DNA of 64,000 nt from contig OY757014.1 in the NCBI GenBank assembly GCA_963580285.1, forward strand, positions 13,716,725 to 13,780,724. Reading direction: 5' to 3'. Positions 56,000 to 64,000 of the stretch are shown one piece after another. The notes below the pieces were generated by a model. It saw nothing but the letters and a program-made list of their open reading frames with translations. It had not been told where the DNA came from and did not search any database. The stretch's first letter is position 1; each line of letters starts with the position of its first letter. This DNA comes from Lucinisca nassula. Taxonomy: Eukaryota; Mollusca; Bivalvia; Lucinida; Lucinidae. A program made the position numbers and the translations under genes.

Positions 56000-56046
56000 T
56001 TCTGGGCCAGACCAGCTGGCCAATTAGGCCTCATCAGTAACCCTCA
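56000..56046 (-). ncRNA. Hammerhead motif with deleted core
   Basis: Same position in the second retrozyme unit. CUGAUGA (56,037-56,031) and stem I remain, but the six bases giving the GAAA core and part of stem III are gone (GCTGGCC in place of GCTAGTTTCGGCC on the plus strand). It cannot be catalytic. Confidence 0.82.
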
Positions 56047-57063
56047 AATATTTCCAATATTTCACAATGGAATCAATGATCCCAAAGGACAAGAAAATAC
56101 AAACTACACTACGATGTAGGGCAGGGAGACTTTGTACGGCCGCCACACATTCCCAGACCGTAGATGTAGTGACGTTAAATATGTTCTATAGAAGTCTGAT
56201 TTTATATAGTGGTTCAAGTCTGATTTTATATAGTTTACCAAAAAAAAAATCGCCAAGCGCCAAATAGTGCCATATATATTTTTCATGCCAATCACAATTT
56301 TGTGGATATTCGTATTGACGGGAGTTAAACCATTGATCTGGGGTGGGGGGGGGGGGGGGGGGGAGTTTCGTCATTTTTCCCCGAAGGGAAATGCAATTGT
56401 AACGGACATCAATTATCTGCTGAAATTTGCTGTATGGCTATGATTGTGGCTAGTATCTATACTTCTCACAATTGTAGCGAGCTGGCACGGGAGTGCATGG
56501 TTTCTTGTAGTGTTTATTGATATAAATACCCTGAAAAATGAACCTAATATCAGCAGCAGGTTGATGGTGTAAGAGTACACACAGCATTGCAGACGCTTTT
56601 ATGGCACATACTGTCGGTCGAGATGACGTATTGTGACCTGCTGTTCTCTGGCCGACAAAGCAGGTAATGGTACGACGTGTCCAGTGGTCGAAGTGCCCTG
56701 TAGAGGCGGGCAGTACCAAATTGAAGACCGTCCAGACTATCAAATATATATATTTTTAAAGCCGGCGAGAGTTATTTTTGTTCGTTTATTTTGTGTTATT
56801 TACTTCTATTTAATTTTCACGTCACCGTCCCGAGCACAAAACGTAGTTTTGCCTTTGGGGTGTGCGCCGTGAAATGATTATAGAAGCAAATAATTGTAAT
56901 GTGTAGTGTTGGTATTGTTTTATATAGTTATTGTTAATGATTTATGTCTTGTATATAACATATTTCGTGTGCCTTTCCCCACAGTTGCCCGTTCATCTGT
57001 CAGAGATCACCCTCAATCCCCGTCTTGTCAGCATGCGGTTTGCGGGACCCCGTAACCCACATG

Positions 57064-58544
57064 TAACAGTAGGTGACAAACCAGTAAAGAATGATGCAGG
57101 GGAGATGTCAATGAGTGAAGCCTCAAAGCAGAGAGCCTGGTTACTACGAAAGGCTGCTCAATGTTGAATTTGACTGGGACCCAGACCATCTGTTTGATGA
57201 ACCACCAGTGGATTGGCCGCCCATCCCTTTCACTATTGATATGGTTAAGAAGGCTATCTTTCAGATGAAGACTGGAAAAGCACCGGACCCTACTGGCATA
57301 GTGGTGGAAATGATAAGAGCTGCAGGTGCCTCGATGATCCGCGACCTTGCAGATGCAATCATCCGTGATGGAAAGGTACCCTCTGACTGGGATCAGATTT
57401 TCACTGTCTGTCTCTACAAGGGCAAGGGCGATGTATTGGAACGGGGCAACTATCGTGGTCTCAAGCTGACAAAACAGGTCACGAAAGTCCCGGAGAGGAT
57501 TGTAACTGGCCTCATTAGGCAGTTGGTGTCCATCGACGATTCCCAGTTTGGCTTCGTCCCAGGAAGAGTCACAACAGACGCAAGTTTTGTTGTACGGCAG
57601 CTGCAAGAGAAGTATCTGGCGGCCAACAGGAGACTCTACATGGCTTTAGTGGACCTGGAGAAGGTATTTGATCGAGTGCCTCGGAAAGTCATCTGGTGAG
57701 CACTAAGAAAACTTGGAGTGGACGAAAGGATTGTGCGACTAGTCCAAGGGATGTATGCTAATGCTCGGAGCCGTGTCCGTGTTGGTGTTGGTTACAGTGA
57801 AGAATTCGAATTGAAGGAGGGTGTTCATCAAGGCTCTGTTCTCAGCCCACTGCTTTTCATCGTTGTGCTTGAAGCCTTGTCATGTGAGTTCCACTCTGGT
57901 CTGGAGTCCCCTGGAAGGTCCTGTATGCTGATGACCTTGTTTTCATAGCTGAATCCCTTGAGGAGTGTGTCAGGAGGCTCTCAACATGGAAAAACGCAAT
58001 GGAGGCGGGCGGGGGGGGGGGGGGGCTGAGAGTGAATGCAGGAAAGACAAAAATATTGATCTGTGGTAGAGGTCTGGACCTCCTGCAGAGTACAGGCCAG
58101 TTCCCATGCGCTGTATGTCGCACTGGAGTGGGCAGCAACAGTATCTTTTGTAATGGCTACAAGTTCTGGGTGCACAAGAAATGCAGTGGGCTCAAGCGCT
58201 TGATAGAGGACCCTGATTACAGGTGTACACTGTGCCAAGGAACTGCAAGCCCCTTAGATGGCAGACCGCAGAGGGAAGTCCAAGTCGGATCCGACAAGCT
58301 GGAGGATGTAGCTTCCTTTTGCTGCCTAGGTGATATGCTCTCAGCAGCGGATGGTTGCGACCTTTCAACCACATCGCGCGTGAAAACGGCCTGGAAGATA
58401 TTCAAAGAGTTGCTACAAGTTCTCTCTTTCCGCCACCTCTCGTTCAAGACATGTGGCCGTGCGTACAGCTCTTGTGTGCGGAGCGCAATTCACCATGCCA
58501 GTGAAACATGTCCACTGACAAAGCCAAACCTCCAACGTCTTTAG
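57064..58544 (+). pseudogene. LINE reverse transcriptase and zinc cluster
   Basis: Template-copying enzyme of the element. After a frameshift near 57,140 the fingers (FTIDMVKKAIFQMKTGKAPDP), palm motif A (LYMALVDLEKVFDRVPR, catalytic Asp), a TGA in place of a Trp codon (57,697-57,699), motif B (GVHQGSVLSPLLF), a frameshift near 57,890, motif C YADD (57,924-57,935) and thumb are recognisable. A G-run (58,009-58,024) inserts glycines. A Cys/His cluster follows (CAVCRTG, FCNG, WVHKKCSG, YRCTLC), a PHD-like finger that accompanies this LINE group. Stop TAG at 58,542. Confidence 0.88.
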
Positions 58545-59005
58545 CGGAATGACAGGGCAATGATCAGACAGATCTGCAATGTCAAGCCACAGGACGCTGT
58601 CACCGTCAGGTCCAGTGAGTTACTTGAGCGTCTTGGCATTGAGGACCTGGCCCTCATCCTGAAAGAGAGAAGGCTCCGCTGGTAAAAACATATTGAACGC
58701 TCCAACGGTGCAGTCAAGACTGGATGTGACATACAGGGTGCAGTAAAGACTGCCTTTGACATACAGGGTGCAGTTAAGACTGCCTGTGACATACAAGTAG
58801 ACGGAAAGCGGGGGCCTGGAAGGCCCAAGATGACCTGGAAGCAAGTGACAGAAAGAGATTGCAGAGAATGGAAGCGCTCTACTATCGATGCTCATGATAG
58901 ACAAGCCTGGAGATCTGGTGTAAGATCTGCCATGCGTGCAGCAAGCCAGCTACCTGGAAGGGGGCCCACTTATGTGGACGTTGCCCCTGTACCTGCACGT
59001 CAATA
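58545..59005 (+). pseudogene. LINE C-terminal region with in-frame 10-residue repeats
   Basis: Continues past the 58,542 stop: MIRQICNVKP, RLGIEDLALILKERRLRW, a TAA at 58,683, then four units of GAVKT(A/G)(C/F)DIQ type encoded by a 30-bp tandem repeat (58,705-58,798), then GKRGPGRPKMTW and REWKRSTIDAHDR, ending VPARQ and stop. Intact relatives carry this basic region once before the 3' end. Confidence 0.8.
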
Positions 59006-59287
59006 AAAAATGACTGAATCTAATGGCATACCAAGATTAAATAATTAAAAGCAGCAGGAACAACGTCAGTGTTACCGTACAACACGATATTAAGTGTCAG
59101 TAGACAACCAGAAATGCCCAAATAACAGCTGTAATTAACCGTAGAAGTGACTAGTCACGAAATATAGTTATTGTTATTATCAGCTATTTATTTCAAAGAA
59201 ACGACATTACAACCGCGCAACTAGCATCGTAGCAATACAACATCTTTCGTCAGTTCAATAAAGTGCAAAAACAGTCGGAATTCAATG

Positions 59288-59612
59288 GCTCTAACACCTT
59301 TTGGACCTCGAAAATCTGTTCGACAGGGGTAGTTCGAGCCACTGAGGTTACTGTCAGGAGGCATAACGAGATACTTTTAGACATCTTTTCGGTATTCTAA
59401 AATACTACTGTGTACTCATTAGAATCGCCTCATCGAGGCGATTCTAATAATTACACGTAGCATACATTTGCAAGATAAAAGACTAAAATCTCCCTAATTA
59501 TCCCCCACTATCTCTTATGTAGAGGATTACGCTAGGGGTTCAAGAATGGGTTCGACACATCCGTGGTAAACGAGCAATCGGTGTTCGAGCCATCGAAGTT
59601 CTACTGTACGTC
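59288..59612. mobile_element. MITE M2, left terminus eroded
   Basis: Right terminus CATCGAAGTTCTACTGTA intact. The hairpin AGAATCGCCTCATCGAGGCG is at ~59,423-59,442. The orientation of inner text is opposite to the 17,873 copy. Confidence 0.82.
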
Positions 59613-59817
59613 GAAACACAATGACACGACGAACAAGGCATTTGTCACAAGTGGCATGTTTGTCAAAGTATAAAGAAACCCTAATCCATATTCAGCATAC
59701 TGAATACCGGTACATTTCCGCTTTACACAGAAAGTGGGGGCGGAGCTTTAGCGATTGTAAAATAAGCTTAACCAATGCAATCTCGAGGCTATCTCGCCTT
59801 CTTTGGATTTGCACTAC

Positions 59818-60091
59818 ATCGCGGAACACGCCTATATAATTTTGACCCCTTGAACCCCACTTTTATGTAGTAAAACTGGGGGTTTACAGGGGTAAACCTT
59901 ATTTTTCTTATTACTGCTCTAAAATATAGATTGTACTCGTTAGAACCGCATCGATGAGGCGGTTCTAACGAGTGCCCACAATCTATATTTTGAGCAGAAA
60001 TAAGAAAAATATCACAATTTTTCATCCTAAAATTTTCATTTTTCGGCGATAAAGGTGGCAATGTATTTGTATAGGCGTGTTTGCGTAATGT
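59818..60091. mobile_element. MITE M1, complete copy
   Basis: Begins ATCGCGGAACACGCCTATATAA and ends GTATAGGCGTGTTTGCGTAATG. The hairpin is at ~59,945-59,968, with the left arm missing eight bases (TTGTACTCG for TTGTGGGTACTCG). Confidence 0.88.
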
Positions 60092-60229
60092 GATTCAAAC
60101 ATACTATGCACATTACGTCAGCTGTCTGACAGTTTCAGCCAATCGACTGAGAAGGGCTAGATACGTTATCGTTCAGCCCAGCTGTCGTTCAGCCCACGTT
60201 GTCAGTCATTTTAAAGCCTGTTTAGAAGT

Positions 60230-60420
60230 ACGTGATAGAGGGTTTGAGTTTTACGTACTACCAACAGCTAAAGTCATACGGAGACGGGACCTCGGTTTTA
60301 AAGACTCATCTGAAAGTCTGGAGAAGCCCGTATGGAACCCATGAGCCCTGGTTGATTAGGCGAGTAGCTTATCCACTACACTACGGGGGCTTCTAACTAC
60401 ACCACGGAGGCTTCTCCATC
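60230..60420 (-). mobile_element. tRNA-like SINE fragment, third family
   Basis: The minus strand reads GCCTCCGTGGTGTAG, GATAAGCTACTCG, CAACCAGGG, GACTTTCAGATGAGTCTTTAAA and CCGAGGTCCCGTCTC. Shares the latter part with 36,740-36,815. Confidence 0.6.
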
Positions 60421-60527
60421 ATCCATGGTTGAAAAGATATCTGAGGACAAATGAAAAAAATCTCAGATGGGCTTAATACTTAAGGTGACTAGCAATGTAA
60501 ATTTGACCCTGATTCTTTTAGAAAACA

Positions 60528-61040
60528 CGCCCATTCAAATACATTATAAATTTTACAGCCACAAAACCGAAAAAAATCAGATAAAAATGTGATATTTTTC
60601 TTATTTCTGCTTTATTATATACAGTAGAACTTCGATGGCTCGAACACCGATGGCTCGTTTACCACGGATGTGTCGAACCCATTATTGAGCCCCTAGCGAA
60701 ATCCTCTACATAAGAAATAGTGGGGGATAATTAAGGAGAGTTCAGTCTTTTATCTTGCAAATGTATGCTGTGTGTACTCATTAGAATCGCCTCGATGAGG
60801 CGATTCTAATGAGTACACATAGCATTATAGAATACCGAAAAGATGACTAAAAGTATCTCGTTATGCCTCCTGACAGTAACCTCAGTGGCTCGAACTACCC
60901 CTGCCTCGAACAGATTTTCGAGGTCCCAAAGGTGTTTGAGCCATTGAACTTCGACTGTATATATATAATGGTTTACCCCTGTAAACCCCGGCTGGGCGTT
61001 CAAGGGCGTGAGAATTATATAGGCGTGCTTTCGTGAAGTC
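60528..61040. mobile_element. MITE M2 nested inside MITE M1
   Basis: M1 left half (60,528-60,617; GAAAACACGCCCATTC...TTTCTTATTTCTGC) and right half (60,963-61,040; GTTTACCCCTGTAAACCCC...ATATAGGCGTGCTTTCGTG) enclose a complete M2 (60,618-60,962) with ACAGTAGAACTTCGATGGC ends. TA/AT runs at the junction fit a TA target. M1's own hairpin core is missing at the site. Confidence 0.88.
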
Positions 61041-61260
61041 AGTACTGTTAACAATCATCATACATTAATAGCACCAATAATCACAACTAAGCTCAACTCA
61101 ACTATATGTTCGTCTGTCACTACTGACAATGTCTAATCTTAACCATATTTGAGAAATGTTATTGTTTGTGTGTTCTAAGATGGCTAATGAGACCGATTTA
61201 AGCTGTTGCAGATAGAGCAACATAGGCTAGAGGAAGACAGCTCTGTTGGTTATACTTAAG
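61041..61260. other. No feature seen
   Basis: AT-rich spacer between the nested MITE and the LINE fragment. Confidence 0.5.
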
Positions 61261-61261
61261 C

Positions 61262-61770
61262 GCTTGCTTTGCGCTGTGTGCGTTTCTGCTCAGCTTCATT
61301 GATTCTTTTTGCCTCGTATTCACTGGCATCCCTTCTGATGAGACCTTGCCACTTTGCTCTGTTCTATGCAATTTGTTCCTACGACTCTGTTGGAATGTTG
61401 AAGTCCCTGAGGGAGGCTTTCAGGGTGTCCTTGTAGCGCTTCTTCTGACCATCTTTGGAGCGTTTGCCAATTTCTAGTTCTCCGTAGGGAATGTTCTTTG
61501 GCAAACCTTCCTCAGGCATTCTAGCAACATGGCCTGTCCATCTTAACTGTGGTAATTTCAGAAGAGCATGTACACTTTGCATCCCTGCCCTGTTCAACAC
61601 TTCAGTGTCTGGAATCCTGTCTTGCCACTCAATCTTTAAGAGTTTTCTAAGACAGCTTGTATGGAAGTGATTTAGTCTTTTGGCGTGCCGTTGGTAAACT
61701 CCATGTTTCACATGCATACAATAGTGTTGGCAGCACCAAAGCTCTGTAGACTTTCAACTCAACTATCACT
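61262..61770 (-). pseudogene. LINE reverse-transcriptase C-terminal fragment
   Basis: Minus strand: LVLPTLLYACETW (61,750-61,712), a frameshift, then VYQRHAKRLNHFHTSCLRKL, LKIEWQDRIPDTEVLNRAGM, LKLPQLRWTGHVARMPEEGL, GQKKRYKDTLKASLRDFNI, then two stops and a charged tail (YEAKRINEAEQKRTQRK). This is the region after the catalytic palm in endonuclease-bearing LINEs, a different lineage from the 53,345 element. 5' truncated and dead. Confidence 0.82.
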
Positions 61771-61915
61771 TTATTGAAAGACTCAGATCACAAGTGTGAT
61801 ATATGAGTAAATTCAATTACAAATAAGACATATGGCGAATTTTATCTCATACCGAAATTTCCAGTATCATAGAATTTGTGATAACTAGAGTTGACTAGTC
61901 TTGTGACGTAAACAT

Positions 61916-62190
61916 TGCGAAAACACGCCTATACAAATACATTGTAAACTTTACCGCTGAAAAAGAGAGTTCAAGACGAAAAAAATGTCATATTTTTCTT
62001 ATATCTGCTTAAATCATAGATTGCGGGGACTCGATAGAACCGCCTCGACGAGGCGGTTCTATCGATAACCGCAATCTATATTTTTGAGTAGAAATAAGAA
62101 AAATAATGTATACCCCTTAAACCCAAGTTTTACTATATCAAAGTAGGGTATGAGTGGGTCAAAATCATATAGGCGAGTTTTCGTAATGAG
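61916..62190. mobile_element. MITE M1, complete copy
   Basis: TTGCGAAAACACGCCTATACA to ATATAGGCGAGTTTTCGTAATG. The hairpin GAACCGCCTCGACGAGGCGG (62,037-62,056) shows a paired loop-side change relative to the usual GAT. Confidence 0.9.
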
Positions 62191-62281
62191 AAGAAAATTT
62201 GTTGTAAAACATCGATGTGCTAGAATATTGACAGCAGTGTAGGCCAAGATCAGACACAGCACAATGTGCGCCTGTTGAAGA

Positions 62282-62555
62282 AATATATGGGCTGCATGAT
62301 GCTTCCACGCAGAGCTGAATCCGGCCCGCACACTAGTACTGGTAAACCACTTAGAGGATCTAAGCCTGTCTAGGAACCGCGGTGCGAGGCGGACCGTCCA
62401 TGCTAATAAACCCTATTGGTTTCATTGGGCGACAGGGTTTGAGATGTCATTTCATCTCAATGTCGGGTAAAAGTCCCACAAAATTGGAAGCAACGTCTCC
62501 AAAATGACCTTTACAGTGTTGATGGGGACGTTAAACCTCAAATGAAACAAAATCA
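62282..62555 (-). mobile_element. Family S SINE inside a family H hairpin
   Basis: GGGCTGCATGATGCTTCCACG to GACGGGGACGTTAAACCTC and an AAATGAAACAAAA tail. The flanks (CAGTGTAGGCC..GATCAGAC on the left, GGTCTGCAGTGTTTGC on the right) are the two arms of a family H repeat, so the SINE opened the hairpin. Confidence 0.8.
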
Positions 62556-62738
62556 TGGTCTGCAGTGTTTGCTTAAAGTAGTGATTTTCTTAAGAAATTC
62601 ATGAGTCGAATCCTTATGTCAACGAATTTTATGGCGTTACAAGTCCGTCGCCAGGAATCTAAGTGCTTAACAAAACAGTCTAAGTTCCAGTTAATCGTTA
62701 ATCTCCATTTCCCAGCCTACAGTCATAGACAACCGCAT

Positions 62739-62999
62739 CATGCAAACACGCCTATACAATTCTGACCCCCTTCATCTCAACTTTTATATAGTGAAACAGG
62801 GGTTTTACGGGGGTACCTTATTTTTCTTATTTCTGCTCTAAAATATAGATTAAGGGTACTCAATGGGGCGGTTCTAATGTGTACCCACAAACTATATTTT
62901 GAGTAGAAATAAGAAAGATATCACAACTTTTCGTTTGAAAAATTTTGTTTTTTGGCGGTTAAATTTCCAATGCATTTGAATAGGCGTGCTTTCGTAATG
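62739..62999. mobile_element. MITE M1 with shortened hairpin
   Basis: CATGCAAACACGCCTATACAA to AATAGGCGTGCTTTCGTAATG. The hairpin has lost one arm (GGGTACTCAATGGGGCGGTTCTAATG). Confidence 0.88.
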
Positions 63000-63235
63000 G
63001 ACCCACATGGGCTGTCAATGCCTTAATTCATGTCTATTGTTTACTCGTTTCCATATGCACCTAATTTCTAATCGGCTTTATTAAAAGTAGCAGTTTTTGT
63101 TCCAGCTAATTAATGTTTTCTACCTTTAATAAACTTGCCGCAAATTAACTTATATTTTTACTAACCTGTTTTAATTTTAATGAACCACAGTGTTAATAAA
63201 AGTTGTGGGAATCGACAAATTAAACTTGAAAAACA

Positions 63236-63506
63236 CATTACGAAAACATGCCTATACTAATACATTGTAAATTTTACCGCAAATTTTAAGATGAAAAATT
63301 GTGATATTTTTCTTATTTCTGCTCAAAATTTAGATTGTGGGTACTCGTTAGAACCGCCTCATCAAGGCGGTTCTAACGAGTACCCACAATCTATATTTTA
63401 GAGCAGAAATAAGAAAAATAAGGTTTACCCCTGCAAACCCCAGTTTTATTATATAAAAATGGAATTCAAGGGGGTTAAAATTATATAGGCGTGTTTTCGA
63501 GATGAA
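63236..63506. mobile_element. MITE M1, complete copy with longest palindrome
   Basis: ATTACGAAAACATGCCTATAC to TATAGGCGTGTTTTCGAGATG. The centre (63,305-63,421) is a near-perfect ~57-base-arm palindrome ending in ATTTTTCTTATTTCTGCTC on the left and its complement on the right. Confidence 0.92.
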
Positions 63507-63694
63507 ATGCAAGGCGGGTCAACTTTTTGTAAAAAGCTATTCTTGTGTGAACCTAATCAAACGTTCCATGACACAACTCGAGTGTGGGATTTAATCATTC
63601 TAGAATTTCAACCAGTTGATTTCAGCATCAGGTTATTTGAAAACGGATCCCACAACTATGACTAACTGTTTCAGCAAATGTGAATCTGATCCGA

Positions 63695-63995
63695 CCGCCA
63701 GTCATATTAAATATAAGACCACCAAAGATGCAGAAACCATATTAAAACACAAAATGCAGTAAAATTCCTAAATTAAGATCACCTTTGGGACTGTTCAAAA
63801 GTGGTCTTAAAGACCACTTTTGAAAAGTGGTATTAAAGACCACTTTTGAACAGACCCAAAGGTGGTCCTTGACCAGAGGACTTTGTAGGCAGAAGTCACA
63901 AAGAAAAATTGAGTGTACCCGTCAAAATAAGCATTTTATAGCAGAATTAGTCAAAATTTAAGGTGGTCTTAATAGCGGATTTTCACTGTATGAAT
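63695..63995. mobile_element. Palindromic element with (A)GTGGTCTTAA units, partial
   Basis: AAAGTGGTCTTAAAGACCACTTTTGA is repeated and inverted at 63,798-63,855. AAGACCACC at 63,713 and GGTGGTCTTAATAGCGG at 63,962 face each other as candidate ends; the latter is followed by ATTTTCACTGTATG. Probably a foldback MITE; boundaries are uncertain. Confidence 0.6.
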
Positions 63996-64000
63996 ACTTT

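Larger units (their letters stand above)
55665..56195 (-). mobile_element. Tandem dimeric retrozyme, 261-bp monomer
   Basis: Two head-to-tail units begin at 55,669 and 55,930 (TGTTCTATA.AAGGGTTATCC), and a third start is truncated at ~56,184. Each has the hammerhead region, AATCAATGATCCCAAAGGACAAG, GATGTAGGGCAGGGAGACTTT, ACGGCCGCCA and GACGTTAAAT. A tandem, non-coding, ~260-bp unit with a type I hammerhead is the hallmark of metazoan retrozymes, whose RNA is processed to monomer circles. Mobilisation by a retroelement in trans is known for this class; the donor here is unknown. Confidence 0.78.
55456..57063. mobile_element. 1.6-kb insertion splitting the LINE
   Basis: Coding text stops after ADVAG (55,455) and resumes at VGDKPVKNDAG (57,064), residues that are adjacent in intact relatives. 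The insert contains the tandem retrozyme (55,665-56,195), a 26-base repeat with TCTGATTTTATATAG twice (56,192-56,230), a G-run (56,343-56,362) and otherwise featureless sequence. A polypyrimidine plus CAG at 56,975-56,987 looks like a splice acceptor but probably is not used. Confidence 0.7.
53345..59008 (+). mobile_element. RTE-like non-LTR retrotransposon, broken
   Basis: Order: repeat-rich leader (53,345-53,830), unique 5' UTR (53,830-54,155), apurinic-type endonuclease (54,156 on), connecting region, a 1.6-kb insertion (55,456-57,063), reverse transcriptase, PHD-like zinc cluster and C-terminal region, then stop TAA within CAATAAAAAATG (59,001 on). The 3' UTR is practically absent, as in RTE-type LINEs. 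Several stops and frameshifts show it is inactive. Confidence 0.85.

Noticed and set aside
56975..56987. Splice acceptor making 55,456-57,063 an intron
   Set aside because: Coding text does not join across it in frame, and the segment is made of mobile repeats.

Overview
This window is transposon-saturated, intron/intergenic-type animal DNA, most likely from a marine bivalve or another mollusc. The grounds are: low gene density, AT-rich sequence, simple repeats (AC, CT, CAC, CCGT), tRNA-derived SINEs, RTE-like LINE remains, palindromic MITEs, and a retroelement protein fragment (motif DFDFEIVNFPFLDGDVPRA) that I associate with bivalve and cnidarian genomes. The host assignment is inference. 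No host housekeeping gene is recognisable; one weak candidate terminal exon lies at 18,671-18,870.

Layout. 1-3,220: unique-looking sequence with an AC microsatellite and a SINE. 3,230-7,279: a 4.05-kb element with ~110-bp inverted termini and a 9-bp target duplication, carrying tandem repeats and two SINEs. 7,290-22,770: MITEs, tRNA-SINEs, many 3' tails of one retroelement, several ~130-185-bp tandem arrays, a candidate exon, and a retrozyme-like unit with an intact hammerhead ribozyme motif on the minus strand (22,325-22,370). 22,845-31,765 and 36,855-44,095: two direct copies of one large segmental duplication, each holding decayed reverse-transcriptase C-termini. Between them (31,766-36,850) sits a compact minus-strand block of four intact genes from a Polinton/Maverick (adintovirus-like) element: a zinc-finger packaging ATPase, two small unassigned proteins and an adenain-like cysteine protease. 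44,785-47,815: a ~1.1-kb inverted repeat. 50,030-50,915: a 56-bp minisatellite. 53,345-59,008: a nearly full-length but broken RTE-like LINE (endonuclease, reverse transcriptase, PHD-like zinc cluster), split by a 1.6-kb insertion that holds a tandem 261-bp retrozyme with hammerhead motifs. 59,288-64,000: two MITE families (one nested in the other), a LINE fragment, a SINE and a terminal palindrome.

How they relate. The LINE and the reverse-transcriptase element are plausible sources of activity for the SINEs (target duplications of 9-17 bp are visible) and for the retrozymes. The palindromic MITE families have different termini but share one central hairpin. The Polinton block is the only multi-gene set with uninterrupted reading frames, whereas almost all other transposon coding sequence here is broken.
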